Shown here piece by piece: positions 1-5,182 of a stretch of 6,657 nucleotides of DNA. Position 1 is the first letter of the stretch. Every line of letters starts with the position of its first letter. The translations under genes were made by a program, and so were the position numbers. The stretch is from a bacterium (lineage in GTDB: Bacteria > Tectomicrobia > Entotheonellia > Entotheonellales > Entotheonellaceae), in contig JAPULM010000331.1 of NCBI GenBank assembly GCA_027294925.1, positions 1-6,657 on the forward strand. Direction: 5' to 3'. Below the pieces are notes generated by a model that was given only the letters and a program-made list of their open reading frames with translations, was not told the origin of the DNA and made no database searches.

Positions 1-40
1 CAACAATCCAGCCATAGAATAAGGACATACTGCCTGGCAT
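1..40 (-). CDS. N-terminus of a probable MFS transporter (cut by the window edge)
   Basis: Reading the minus strand out through the left edge gives MPGSMSLFYGWIV, still open at position 1. The FYGWIV block is typical of the start of the first transmembrane helix of major facilitator superfamily transporters of the oxalate/formate-antiporter-like type, where it usually lies within the first 10 to 20 residues. Two starts are possible: the ATG at 40-38, or the ATG at 28-26, which gives MSLFYGWIV. The later start has AGG a few bases upstream and an AAGGA 11 bases upstream; the first has AAGG directly abutting it, which is too close to serve. An extended -10 promoter candidate at 87-95 gives a leader of about 40 to 50 bases. 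Only 13 residues are visible, so the family call rests on one short motif and the substrate is unknown. Confidence 0.42.
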   Translation of the reverse strand, partial: MPGSMSLFYGWIV

Positions 41-86
41 CCTTAAAAATTATTTTTCCGATCTACAGGTGACGATAGGGTCAACT

Positions 87-95
87 ATTGTAGCA
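87..95 (-). promoter_or_regulatory. Extended -10 promoter candidate for the left-edge gene
   Basis: The minus strand reads TGC-TACAAT: an extended -10 (TGn) joined to a hexamer matching TATAAT at five of six positions. No good -35 lies 16 to 18 bases upstream, which is tolerated by extended -10 promoters. Transcription would start near position 80 and run into the presumed transporter. Confidence 0.3.
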
Positions 96-117
96 TGTCC
101 GAGATAGCGCCCCAGCC

Positions 118-169
118 GGCTATACACGCATGACGCCGCCGGCCGCATATAGCCAATGTTGATCTCAAC
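118..169. repeat. Adjacent inverted repeats upstream of the left-edge gene
   Basis: GGCTATA (118-124) and TATAGCC (148-154) are perfect 7-bp inverted arms around a very GC-rich 23-base interior that holds further GCCGGC palindromes. Immediately beyond is GTTGA-tc-TCAAC (158-169), a 12-base dyad. Both lie upstream of the extended -10 candidate of the left-edge gene, a position compatible with operator sites. They also lie downstream of the HU gene. No protein can be assigned to them. Confidence 0.35.
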
Positions 170-240
170 CTGCGTAAACGGATGGATAATAGGAAAGGGC
201 GTAAAATCAGATGGTAAGGTAGGGTGAATTGACTAGAGGA

Positions 241-264
241 CGGGGAAATTCGACAATTCCCCCG
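241..264 (-). terminator. Stem-loop just downstream of the HU gene
   Basis: On the minus strand CGGGGGAATT and AATTTCCCCG form a 10-bp stem with one G-U pair and a 4-base GTCG loop, beginning 11 bases past the HU stop codon. The following bases (TCCTCTAGTC) are not a U-tract. It is therefore either a weak intrinsic terminator or a 3'-end stabilising hairpin rather than a textbook terminator. Confidence 0.5.
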
Positions 265-275
265 TCAGGCCTGGC

Positions 276-551
276 TTACAATGTTTTTTTGAGGCTCGGG
301 GCTGGTTTGAATCCAACCGTTTTGCTGGCTTTAATCTTGATTTCGGAGCCAGTGCGTGGGTTACGCCCCTTGCGGGCAGCCCGTTTCTTGACGGTAAAAG
401 TTCCAAAACCAGGAAACGAAAAACGAGCCTCTTTTTTGATGGCTTTACCAACTGTCTGGAAGATACAGTCAATCAGCTCGCCAGTATCTTTTTTGCTAAG
501 ATCTGTCTTACTGGCCTTGATAACTTGTTCTACGAGTTCTGCTTTAGTCAT
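276..551 (-). CDS. HU-family nucleoid DNA-binding protein
   Basis: This 91-residue protein has the normal length for the HU/IHF family: small basic dimers that bend and compact DNA in the nucleoid and assist replication, recombination and transcription. Visible family features, in order, are the N-terminal helical start MTKAELVEQV, the GFGTF turn at residues 48-52, the basic segment KKRAARKGRNPRTG (55-68) that forms the DNA-intercalating beta arm with its conserved Arg-Asn-Pro (63-65), and the closing ASKTVGFKP (75-83). An upstream in-frame ATG at 569 would add MRGGEF, but the strong GGAGGTGA Shine-Dalgarno lies inside that extension, so 551 is the start. The sequence resembles deltaproteobacterial-type HU more than IHF; no alpha or beta subunit can be assigned. 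It appears monocistronic: a stem-loop follows and a 384-bp spacer precedes it. Confidence 0.95.
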   Translation of the reverse strand: MTKAELVEQVIKASKTDLSKKDTGELIDCIFQTVGKAIKKEARFSFPGFGTFTVKKRAARKGRNPRTGSEIKIKASKTVGFKPAPSLKKTL

Positions 552-555
552 GAAC

Positions 556-563
556 TCACCTCC
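556..563 (-). promoter_or_regulatory. Ribosome binding site that fixes the HU start
   Basis: The minus strand reads GGAGGTGA ending 4 bases before the ATG at 551; the GGAGG core is 7 bases away. This excludes the in-frame ATG at 569, which would place the site inside the coding region. Confidence 0.85.
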
Positions 564-634
564 TCTCATTACGGCAGTTGTGGACTCCTATTAAGAGCCC
601 GCCTTACACGAAACCATGTCGCATATCAGCTGAA

Positions 635-679
635 AGTCTACAGCTTCGGCATAATACGTCAAGGATTTTGTTACATAAA
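635..679 (-). promoter_or_regulatory. Candidate promoters for the HU gene
   Basis: Two overlapping sigma70-like arrangements are visible on the minus strand. TTTATG (679-674), 17 bases, TATTAT (656-651) has a good -10 and a poor -35. TTGACG (662-657), 16 bases, TAGACT (640-635) has a good -35 and a fair -10. Either gives a leader of about 80 to 100 bases with the strong Shine-Dalgarno near its end. The choice between them is open. Confidence 0.35.
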
Positions 680-898
680 GTCATTTCAACGCGACAAATT
701 TTTTTCTCTCATAATCTCAGTCGTTAATCAATGGATCACGTTTCAAGGATACAAGGCGTTGCATAAACTGAACGTCTGAAGGGGAAATGACGCGTCGCAA
801 AGTATGCTATCAGCCTAATCTATATAAAATTGATTTAAATATATTATAGTGTTTCATACTGGACAGGCTTGAGCGTTTCTAAAGGTCAAAGGATGTCG

Positions 899-917
899 CC
901 CCGCCAAACTAGCGGGG
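899..917 (-). terminator. GC-rich hairpin after the winged-helix gene
   Basis: CCCCGC and GCGGGG form a 6-bp all-GC stem around a 7-base loop, starting about 18 bases past the stop codon. There is no U-tract on the minus strand, so intrinsic termination would be weak. Confidence 0.35.
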
Positions 918-935
918 TAATGGCGCTATGCGGTA

Positions 936-1376
936 CTAATCATTGGATTCATCATCATCGCGCCAACGGCGTTTATCCCGCTCGCGGGGCGTATGCTGTT
1001 TACGGTTGCGCTGCTTCGCCGCAAGACGCTGTTCTTGCCAAATAAGCTTGGTAAAGTTGTCAATAGATGCTTTGGCGCCTGGCTGTCGCTTGTCGGTCGC
1101 TAGCGCTTTGACAGATGCGTTCCCCTCCTCTGTCAGGATGACACAGCGGGTGCGTCCGCCACGTGGTAAGGTAATCAGCAGCAACCCTTTGCGCATCAGT
1201 TGACGCAGGGTTAGGGTCACCCCGGCTTTATCGGTCGCTACTGCCCGTACGATGTCAGTGTAGGGCGTCTGCAGCCCCTCACCGGCAGATTGACGGCGCT
1301 GGTAATCCGTGTACAACCATTGCAAAATGGTTTTCTGTAAGCTGGACAAATTGCGTTTACTTGTCGGCCGCGCCAT
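936..1376 (-). CDS. Small winged-helix DNA-binding protein, MarR-like
   Basis: The protein has 146 residues. Residues 11-27 look like an N-terminal helix (SSLQKTILQWLYTDYQ). Residues 37-66 (TPYTDIVRAVATDKAGVT then LTLRQLMRKGLL) fit a helix-turn-helix with the pattern of winged-helix regulators. Residues 67-82 (LITLPRGGRTRCVILT) fit the two-stranded beta wing with a basic tip, followed by EEG and a helix as in MarR-type proteins. The C-terminal third is unusual: a basic, Gln/Arg/Lys-rich helix (110-138) ending in the acidic DDDESND. The ATG at 1376 has only a weak AGGA about 13 bases upstream. The gene is divergent from LLM1 across a 364-bp spacer, so it may regulate that gene, itself, or both; this is inference. 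I do not recognise a named family member, and a plasmid or phage-type DNA-binding role is also possible. Confidence 0.7.
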   Translation of the reverse strand: MARPTSKRNLSSLQKTILQWLYTDYQRRQSAGEGLQTPYTDIVRAVATDKAGVTLTLRQLMRKGLLLITLPRGGRTRCVILTEEGNASVKALATDKRQPGAKASIDNFTKLIWQEQRLAAKQRNRKQHTPRERDKRRWRDDDESND

Positions 1377-1448
1377 ATCGTTGTGCTCGTCCTATGAGAA
1401 TGAATCGACCTTTCCCGCTTCTCCTACCTGCCCTGCATAAGGTCACAT

Positions 1449-1511
1449 AGGGTGTGGCAGGGCTGCACCGCCGGGTCATGGTGGGGCACAGCCCAACCCT
1501 GCTCAAGCAGG
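1449..1511. repeat. Composite stem-loops in the divergent spacer
   Basis: Nested pairing is visible: AGGGT (1449-1453) with ACCCT (1496-1500), GGGCTG (1460-1465) with CAGCCC (1489-1494), and CACC (1466-1469) with GGTG (1480-1483), with an asymmetric bulge. A competing hairpin CCTGC-tcaa-GCAGG (1498-1511) shares bases with the outer stem, so the two folds exclude each other. This could be an RNA leader structure, an operator region or remnant sequence; no known riboswitch class is recognised. Confidence 0.35.
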
Positions 1512-1621
1512 CTGTCTAGATTTTCAAAAGCAAACCTGAATGTCTATAGAGCGGAGCCCAAAAGACGTTTTATTGTGTCCCACTTAGTCCCATTATACCA
1601 GCGGGGAATCAAAATATTTGC

Positions 1622-1666
1622 TTGGCAAAGACTCGTATCGCTGCTTATATGTCAATCTGTTATGAT
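1622..1666 (+). promoter_or_regulatory. Candidate promoter for LLM1
   Basis: The best element is TGT-TATGAT (1658-1666), an extended -10 with five of six matches to TATAAT, giving a leader of about 65 to 70 bases before the ATG at 1741. A second arrangement, TTGGCA (1622-1627), 18 bases, TATATG (1646-1651), is also possible. No experimental start is implied. Confidence 0.35.
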
Positions 1667-1730
1667 ACCCAGCCAATACGGCGCGGTTCGCCAGCGCGCT
1701 TTACACCCGCAGCTTATGCATATCAACAAT

Positions 1731-1734
1731 GGAG
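1731..1734 (+). promoter_or_regulatory. Ribosome binding site that fixes the LLM1 start
   Basis: GGAG lies 6 bases before the ATG at 1741 and overlaps the in-frame ATG at 1729. Initiation at 1741 (MADIQFGL) is therefore favoured over the 4-residue longer form. Confidence 0.6.
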
Positions 1735-1740
1735 AAAACG

Positions 1741-2763
1741 ATGGCTGACATACAGTTTGGTTTGATGATGCGGGGCCAATTCCCGCCACAGGATGATATG
1801 CGAACCCGCTTTGCAGAACTCCTGGAGCAGGCGCGTTTGGTCAATCAACTGGGTTATGCCAGTCTCACCAAGGGCATGCACTACAGCGCTGTGCCGTTTC
1901 AAGATTTTCAGCAATTTCCATTCCTGTGCCGCATGATGGCGGAGACGCCAGATATGCGGACGAATTTTGGTTTGATTCTACTGTCGCTGCACAAACCGCT
2001 GGACATTGCCGAACAAATTGCCACTGCAGACGTGATGAGCAACGGCAAGGTGATATTTGGGGTGGCGCTAGGCTATCGTGAGGTTGAATTTCTCGCTTTC
2101 GGCACCACCCAGCAGGAGCGTGTCAAACGATTTGAGGAAAACCTGGAGGCTATCAAACGTCTGTGGACTGAAGATAGGGTGAATATGACCGCTTCGCATT
2201 TCACCTTGCAGGACGCCTCATCGCCTACCAAACCGATTCAACAGCCGCATCCGCCGATCTGGATTGGCGCCAATGCCGACCCGGCGATTCGACGCGCCGC
2301 CAGGTTAGGCGATTGCTGGTACGTCAATCCCCACAACCGCATCGACACCATTGTGCGGCAAACCGAACTCTACAAGCGGGCGTTGGACGAATACGGCAAG
2401 CCCTTCCCGGCTGAATTTCCGGCCCGGCGTGAGGTGTTTGTGGCCAGAACGCGTGATGAAGCCGTCCGCCTCTGTCAGCCCTTCCTGCAGGAGAAGTACA
2501 AGGCGTATCACGCCTGGGGACAAAGTAAAGCGATGCCGGCCGGCGACAATGACCTTGGGGTCGATTTTGATGATCTTATTCGCGACCGTTTTCTACTCGG
2601 ATCACCGGATGAGGTGGCGGAGCAGATCCTCAAATTCAATCAGGTGACCGGTGTCAATCATTTGATCATGAGTGTGCAATGGCCCGGCATGCCGCAAAAT
2701 ATGGTGCTCGACGTGCTTCACATGCTGGCGCAAGAGGTGTTTCCAAAAGTGCGGCAGGGTTAA
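1741..2763 (+). CDS. LLM-class flavin-dependent oxidoreductase (luciferase-like), LLM1
   Basis: The 340-residue product fits the bacterial luciferase-like monooxygenase family: TIM-barrel enzymes that use reduced FMN or F420, supplied by a partner, to oxidise varied substrates. The visible order is typical: the N-terminal beta strand IQFGLMM (4-10); the 'LDIAEQIATADVMSNGKV' region (87-104); FGVALGYREVEFLAFGT (106-122), corresponding to the family's G-x-G-[YW] loop and 'E..AFG' segment; 'EAIKRLWTED' (136-145); 'QQPHPPIWIGA' (167-177) followed by DPAIRRAARLGD (180-191); and 'LLGSPDEVAEQI' (285-296) near the C-terminus. There is no signal peptide, so it is cytoplasmic. It shares these blocks with LLM2 at the other end of the window, so the two are paralogues. 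It converges with the MBL hydrolase gene. Substrate and cofactor (FMN versus F420) cannot be decided from sequence; no flavin reductase gene is in the window. Confidence 0.92.
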   Translation: MADIQFGLMMRGQFPPQDDMRTRFAELLEQARLVNQLGYASLTKGMHYSAVPFQDFQQFPFLCRMMAETPDMRTNFGLILLSLHKPLDIAEQIATADVMSNGKVIFGVALGYREVEFLAFGTTQQERVKRFEENLEAIKRLWTEDRVNMTASHFTLQDASSPTKPIQQPHPPIWIGANADPAIRRAARLGDCWYVNPHNRIDTIVRQTELYKRALDEYGKPFPAEFPARREVFVARTRDEAVRLCQPFLQEKYKAYHAWGQSKAMPAGDNDLGVDFDDLIRDRFLLGSPDEVAEQILKFNQVTGVNHLIMSVQWPGMPQNMVLDVLHMLAQEVFPKVRQG

Positions 2764-2777
2764 GCCAACCTAGATAA

Positions 2778-2832
2778 GCGGAATACGGAATGCGGAATTA
2801 AAAGAAAAGGGGTTATTCCGCAATCCGCATTC
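2778..2832. repeat. Heptamer-based inverted repeat between convergent genes
   Basis: Three tandem heptamers GCGGAAT, ACGGAAT, GCGGAAT (2778-2798) are mirrored by ATTCCGC, AATCCGC, ATTC (2815-2832). The arms 2781-2798 and 2815-2832 pair over 18 bp with two mismatches around a 16-base purine-rich loop. It begins 15 bases past the LLM1 stop and ends 14 bases before the MBL stop. It could act as a bidirectional terminator or 3' barrier, or be one copy of a dispersed intergenic repeat. No U-tract follows on either strand. Confidence 0.7.
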
Positions 2833-2845
2833 TGACGGTTTCGAA

Positions 2846-3703
2846 CTAAGGCAAAGCACAGAAACGCCAGACATCGCCGTGCGGCATCACGTGGCCGGCC
2901 GTGGGCCAGGCGAAGTGGGTGCCCAGGATAGCGACCTCACCACCGCTGTAGCGTTGCAGGAAAGCCCGGCGGGTAGCGCGGGCTTGCTCTGGATCGGTGC
3001 ACGCCCGGCTGTTCCAGCACGGTTCGCTGCACTGAATCGGGTGGTGCATCAGATCACCGGTAATGACCGCTTCCTGGCCTTCTGAGGCAATATGCAGACT
3101 GACGTGCCCTGGGGTATGGCCAGGGGTGGGCTCGAGCCATAGTTCGTCGCTGATGCGGTAATCACCGTCAACCAGTTCGGCGCGTTCGGCTTCAACAATC
3201 GGACGCACGCTATCTGCGATGGTTGGCCCGTATTCGTCTTCCTCCTGCTTGCACCAGTAGTCCCATTCTTGTTTTGCGAAGAGATAACGCGCGCGGGCAA
3301 AGGTCGGTACCCAGGCACCGTTTTCCAGCCGTGTGTTCCAACCGACATGATCAACGTGCAAGTGGGTGCAGAGCACCACATCAATTGATTCAGCCGGAAA
3401 TCCCTCGACTTCCAGGTCTTGCAGGAACGTCGTGCGTTGCATATGCCACTGTGGCACCTTGCGGGGTTTGTCATTGCCGACACAGGTGTCGACCAAAACC
3501 GTCAGGTCCGGTGTCTCCACCACAAAACTCTGAATATTCATTGAGAACTTGCCGCTATCATCGAGGAAGTGTGGCGCCAACCACTCACGGTGGCGTTCCA
3601 CCGCTGCAGGCGTCGCGTCGGGAAAAATCCAGGCAGGACGCGTGGGGATTTCATGCTCAATGAAACAGCTAATACGGACATCGCCAATCGTCAATGGATC
3701 CAT
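2846..3703 (-). CDS. MBL-fold metallo-hydrolase
   Basis: The 285-residue enzyme carries the full metallo-beta-lactamase-fold metal set. The HxHxDH signature is at residues 114-119 (THLHVDHVGW), a further His at 196 in PTPGHTPGH, a bridging Asp at 217 in ITGDLMH, and the last His at 263 in LGTHFAWPT. VDTCVGND (71-78) supplies the early Asp loop. The arrangement, an alpha-beta/beta-alpha fold with two likely zinc ions, resembles the lactonase and organophosphate-hydrolase-like branch more than true beta-lactamases. Lactone, ester or thioester hydrolysis is plausible; the substrate is not known. No signal peptide is visible. The ATG at 3703 is preceded by AGGTG with a 9-base spacer. A 15-bp palindrome sits about 46 to 60 bases upstream. 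The gene converges with LLM1, and a 567-bp gap separates it from the amidohydrolase gene upstream, so it is probably transcribed on its own. Confidence 0.9.
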   Translation of the reverse strand: MDPLTIGDVRISCFIEHEIPTRPAWIFPDATPAAVERHREWLAPHFLDDSGKFSMNIQSFVVETPDLTVLVDTCVGNDKPRKVPQWHMQRTTFLQDLEVEGFPAESIDVVLCTHLHVDHVGWNTRLENGAWVPTFARARYLFAKQEWDYWCKQEEDEYGPTIADSVRPIVEAERAELVDGDYRISDELWLEPTPGHTPGHVSLHIASEGQEAVITGDLMHHPIQCSEPCWNSRACTDPEQARATRRAFLQRYSGGEVAILGTHFAWPTAGHVMPHGDVWRFCALP

Positions 3704-3748
3704 AAACTTTTACACCTCATCCCTCAGTTCTCAGTCTTGAATTGTCTT

Positions 3749-3763
3749 GCTGTCCCGGACAGC
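3749..3763. promoter_or_regulatory. Palindromic operator candidate upstream of the MBL hydrolase
   Basis: GCTGTCC-c-GGACAGC is a perfect 7+1+7 dyad, 46 to 60 bases upstream of the MBL start. Spacing and symmetry suit a dimeric repressor or activator site overlapping the promoter, but the cognate regulator is unknown. Confidence 0.4.
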
Positions 3764-4019
3764 GTTTTATGCACATCGGTTGGCCGGCAGTATCAGCCCA
3801 AGCGGCGCCGGTGACGCCAGTCAGACCATCCTGCGCTATCACATCGGCGCCTACCGCAGTGGGCGTAATGAATACGACACGGACTGTGTATGGATAGTAT
3901 TGCAGATGGCTTAGAGAGAAGAAGAGCTTATTTCATATGAGAAGATTATTCCACATCATTGCTGCAAAAACAAGGCTGCTGCCTTAAGTCACATCCGCAA
4001 ACGTCACGCCAGGCTCTAA

Positions 4020-4145
4020 GATAAATGGCTCTATACCACCAATTTGGTGGTGTTCACCATCAGTTTTGCCCTGTATGGGATGGCCTGGAGACGATTGGCA
4101 CCACAGCGCCTGGGATTTTCGCAGCGTGATTGCGGCCGGCCCTGA
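4020..4145 (+). pseudogene. Possible remnant of a membrane protein C-terminus
   Basis: Between the stop at 4017-4019 and the stop at 4143-4145 one plus-strand frame reads with a hydrophobic run TTNLVVFTISFALYGMAW followed by RRLAPQRLGF. That resembles a single transmembrane helix ending in a positively charged cytoplasmic tail. There is no upstream start codon and no ribosome binding site, so if it is protein-derived it is a fragment. I do not recognise the family. Chance is a serious alternative for only 41 codons. Confidence 0.18.
4035..4051. repeat. 17-bp perfect palindrome with an overlapping second dyad
   Basis: ACCACCAA-t-TTGGTGGT is fully symmetric. The overlapping TGGTG-tt-CACCA (4048-4059) shares bases with its right half, so the two possible hairpins compete. 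Dyads of this length are typical of dimeric regulator operators, yet no intact gene start is close by. Confidence 0.45.
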
Positions 4146-4195
4146 TAAGGTTCACCTCGACGTGCAGCTCACCCCTGACCCTCGCCTTGCAAGCC

Positions 4196-4210
4196 GGCCT
4201 TCCCGAGGCC
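4196..4210 (-). terminator. Weak hairpin downstream of the amidohydrolase gene
   Basis: GGCCT and AGGCC form a 5-bp stem with a 5-base loop about 60 bases past the amidohydrolase stop. The palindrome GTATCCGGATAC (4245-4256) lies closer, 15 bases past the stop. Neither has a U-tract on the minus strand, so the end of the LLM2-amidohydrolase transcript is not clearly marked. Confidence 0.22.
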
Positions 4211-4270
4211 TCTCTCTGGCCAGGAAAGAAGGGGCTGCCAACATGTATCCGGATACTTTTAGCCACAGCG

Positions 4271-5089
4271 TCAACGCGCCTCCAATAGCCGTTGGCCATT
4301 CTGATAGGCCAGTTGTTGCGCCACCTCACGCGGTAGTTGAGCCAGCCAGCGGCGCTTGGTCTCGATTTCTTCCACCAACTCCGACCAGCGCTCGGGCAGC
4401 CAGGTATCGGTGCCGATCAGAAAGCGATCAGGGTGTTTCAGAAACAACGCCTGCCAGGCTGGGTCGAGCTGACCGTCGGGAGCCACATCAAATCGTAGCG
4501 CCAGTTCCACCCAGAGGTTGTTGCACTGCGCGACAAGTCGCCCCACCGTCTTGGCCGATGCCGACATGCCGGCATGCGCCCACAGGAGGCGCACCTTCGG
4601 ATAGAGATGGCACATCTGCTCGATGGCTGCGTCATCAACATGGGCATGTAGAAAGAGCGCGTGGGCTTCGGCAAGGGCAGCAAAACGTCTGACCACCGGT
4701 GCTGCGACGTTGGAAGCCGACAGGTGAAACTCACCAATCCCTTTGTAGACGCCGTGTTTGAGGCGGCTCTCGACATAGGCCTGAACCTCGGGATCGCTGT
4801 GCCAGCTGCCCATGTCTGCACGGTTCCGGTAGGGCCTGAGCACAGGAATCATCCGTTGTGGCGCCGCCTTGTGAAGTTTCAGCGTGCCGTCATCCGGTGT
4901 GCTAGATACCAGCGCCCATTGCACACCAGCCTGGTCCAGAATAGCCAGAGCCTGCTCGGGCGTCACGCTCTGCCAGGCAGATTGGCTGTAGTGGATATGG
5001 GCGTCAAAGATAGGGAGTTGCGGCGCTTCACCTGAGGTTGAACCGATGCCGCCAAGAAGTAGCAGGACCGGAAGCAATCGCCATACCAT
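4271..5089 (-). CDS. Exported TIM-barrel amidohydrolase (Amidohydrolase_2-like)
   Basis: The 272-residue product begins with a signal peptide: MVWR, a hydrophobic core LLPVLLLLGGIG (5-16) and a small polar region STSGEA. There is no lipobox Cys, so a soluble periplasmic or secreted location is expected. The mature part has the amidohydrolase metal layout: HIH at 31-33 in FDAHIHYSQ, Glu120 in GIGEFHLS, His148 and His150 in FLHAHVD, His172 in LLWAHAGMS, and Asp228 in IGTDTW. This matches the amidohydrolase-related superfamily that includes decarboxylases and lactonases such as ACMSD-type and PDC hydrolases. At 272 residues it is short but complete for the family. The start at 5089 is chosen because AGAGGAGA lies 7 bases upstream and because it opens exactly at the signal peptide; the in-frame ATG at 5167 has no ribosome site. 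It lies 93 bases downstream of LLM2 with no hairpin between, so cotranscription is likely. The exact reaction is unknown. Confidence 0.85.
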   Translation of the reverse strand: MVWRLLPVLLLLGGIGSTSGEAPQLPIFDAHIHYSQSAWQSVTPEQALAILDQAGVQWALVSSTPDDGTLKLHKAAPQRMIPVLRPYRNRADMGSWHSDPEVQAYVESRLKHGVYKGIGEFHLSASNVAAPVVRRFAALAEAHALFLHAHVDDAAIEQMCHLYPKVRLLWAHAGMSASAKTVGRLVAQCNNLWVELALRFDVAPDGQLDPAWQALFLKHPDRFLIGTDTWLPERWSELVEEIETKRRWLAQLPREVAQQLAYQNGQRLLEAR

Positions 5090-5096
5090 GATCTTG

Positions 5097-5104
5097 TCTC
5101 CTCT
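5097..5104 (-). promoter_or_regulatory. Ribosome binding site that fixes the amidohydrolase start
   Basis: AGAGGAGA on the minus strand lies 7 bases before the ATG at 5089. It supports the start at the signal peptide over upstream in-frame ATG codons at 5167 and later. Confidence 0.75.
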
Positions 5105-5182
5105 AGTTTGCTGGTTGAGTTTGATCGCTCCACGCATGGCAGAACCAGGCAGAATCATGATGCCCATCTATCTGCTTCGTCC

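Larger units (their letters stand above)
552..935. other. AT-rich spacer between the HU and winged-helix genes
   Basis: No credible coding region is visible in these 384 bases. The HU side carries the ribosome binding site and promoter candidates. The middle, about 820-850, is strikingly AT-rich and contains a perfect TATAAT on the minus strand (848-843), but without a matching -35. The far side holds the hairpin that follows the winged-helix gene. Confidence 0.6.
1377..1740. other. Structured spacer between divergent genes
   Basis: These 364 bases separate the winged-helix gene (minus) from LLM1 (plus). They contain a multi-part hairpin at 1449-1511, a 7-bp inverted repeat GCCCTGC (1430-1436) / GCAGGGC (1457-1463), a start-less open frame on the minus strand at 1424-1543, and promoter-like elements for LLM1 at 1622-1666. 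The plus-strand open frame beginning at the GTG at 1452 runs into the LLM1 start, shows no family features, and is probably non-coding. Confidence 0.55.
3704..4270. other. Gene-poor spacer with palindromes and possible gene debris
   Basis: No supportable intact gene lies in these 567 bases. Visible items are a 15-bp palindrome at 3749-3763, a small hairpin AAGGC-tgct-GCCTT (3972-3985), a 17-bp palindrome at 4035-4051, a start-less open frame with a membrane-helix-like stretch at 4020-4145 (plus), a GGCCT/AGGCC hairpin (4196-4210), and a perfect 12-bp palindrome GTATCCGGATAC (4245-4256). On the minus strand a start-less frame of about 70 residues crosses roughly 3722-3940 (containing TPTAVGADVIAQDGLTGV) and may be chance or a remnant. 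Confidence 0.5.

Noticed and set aside
843..848. Perfect TATAAT on the minus strand in the AT-rich spacer
   Set aside because: There is no acceptable -35 at 16-18 bases and no TGn extension, and it is 290 bases from the HU start. It could be chance in AT-rich sequence.
1452..1748. Plus-strand frame of 98 codons with a GTG start upstream of LLM1
   Set aside because: It overlaps the LLM1 start, has no ribosome site, crosses hairpins and promoter-like elements, and resembles no family.
3049..3663. Open frames on both strands overlapping the MBL hydrolase
   Set aside because: The HxHxDH-bearing frame accounts for the region. The others have no recognisable motifs.
4066..4692. Long plus-strand open frame over the 3' half of the amidohydrolase gene
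   Set aside because: It lies opposite a gene with clear family motifs, shows no domain of its own, has an abnormal Arg/Pro/Ala-rich composition typical of antisense frames in GC-rich DNA, and lacks a ribosome site.
5090..5182. Terminator or separate promoter between LLM2 and the amidohydrolase
   Set aside because: No stem-loop or convincing -10/-35 pair is visible in these 93 bases, which favours cotranscription.
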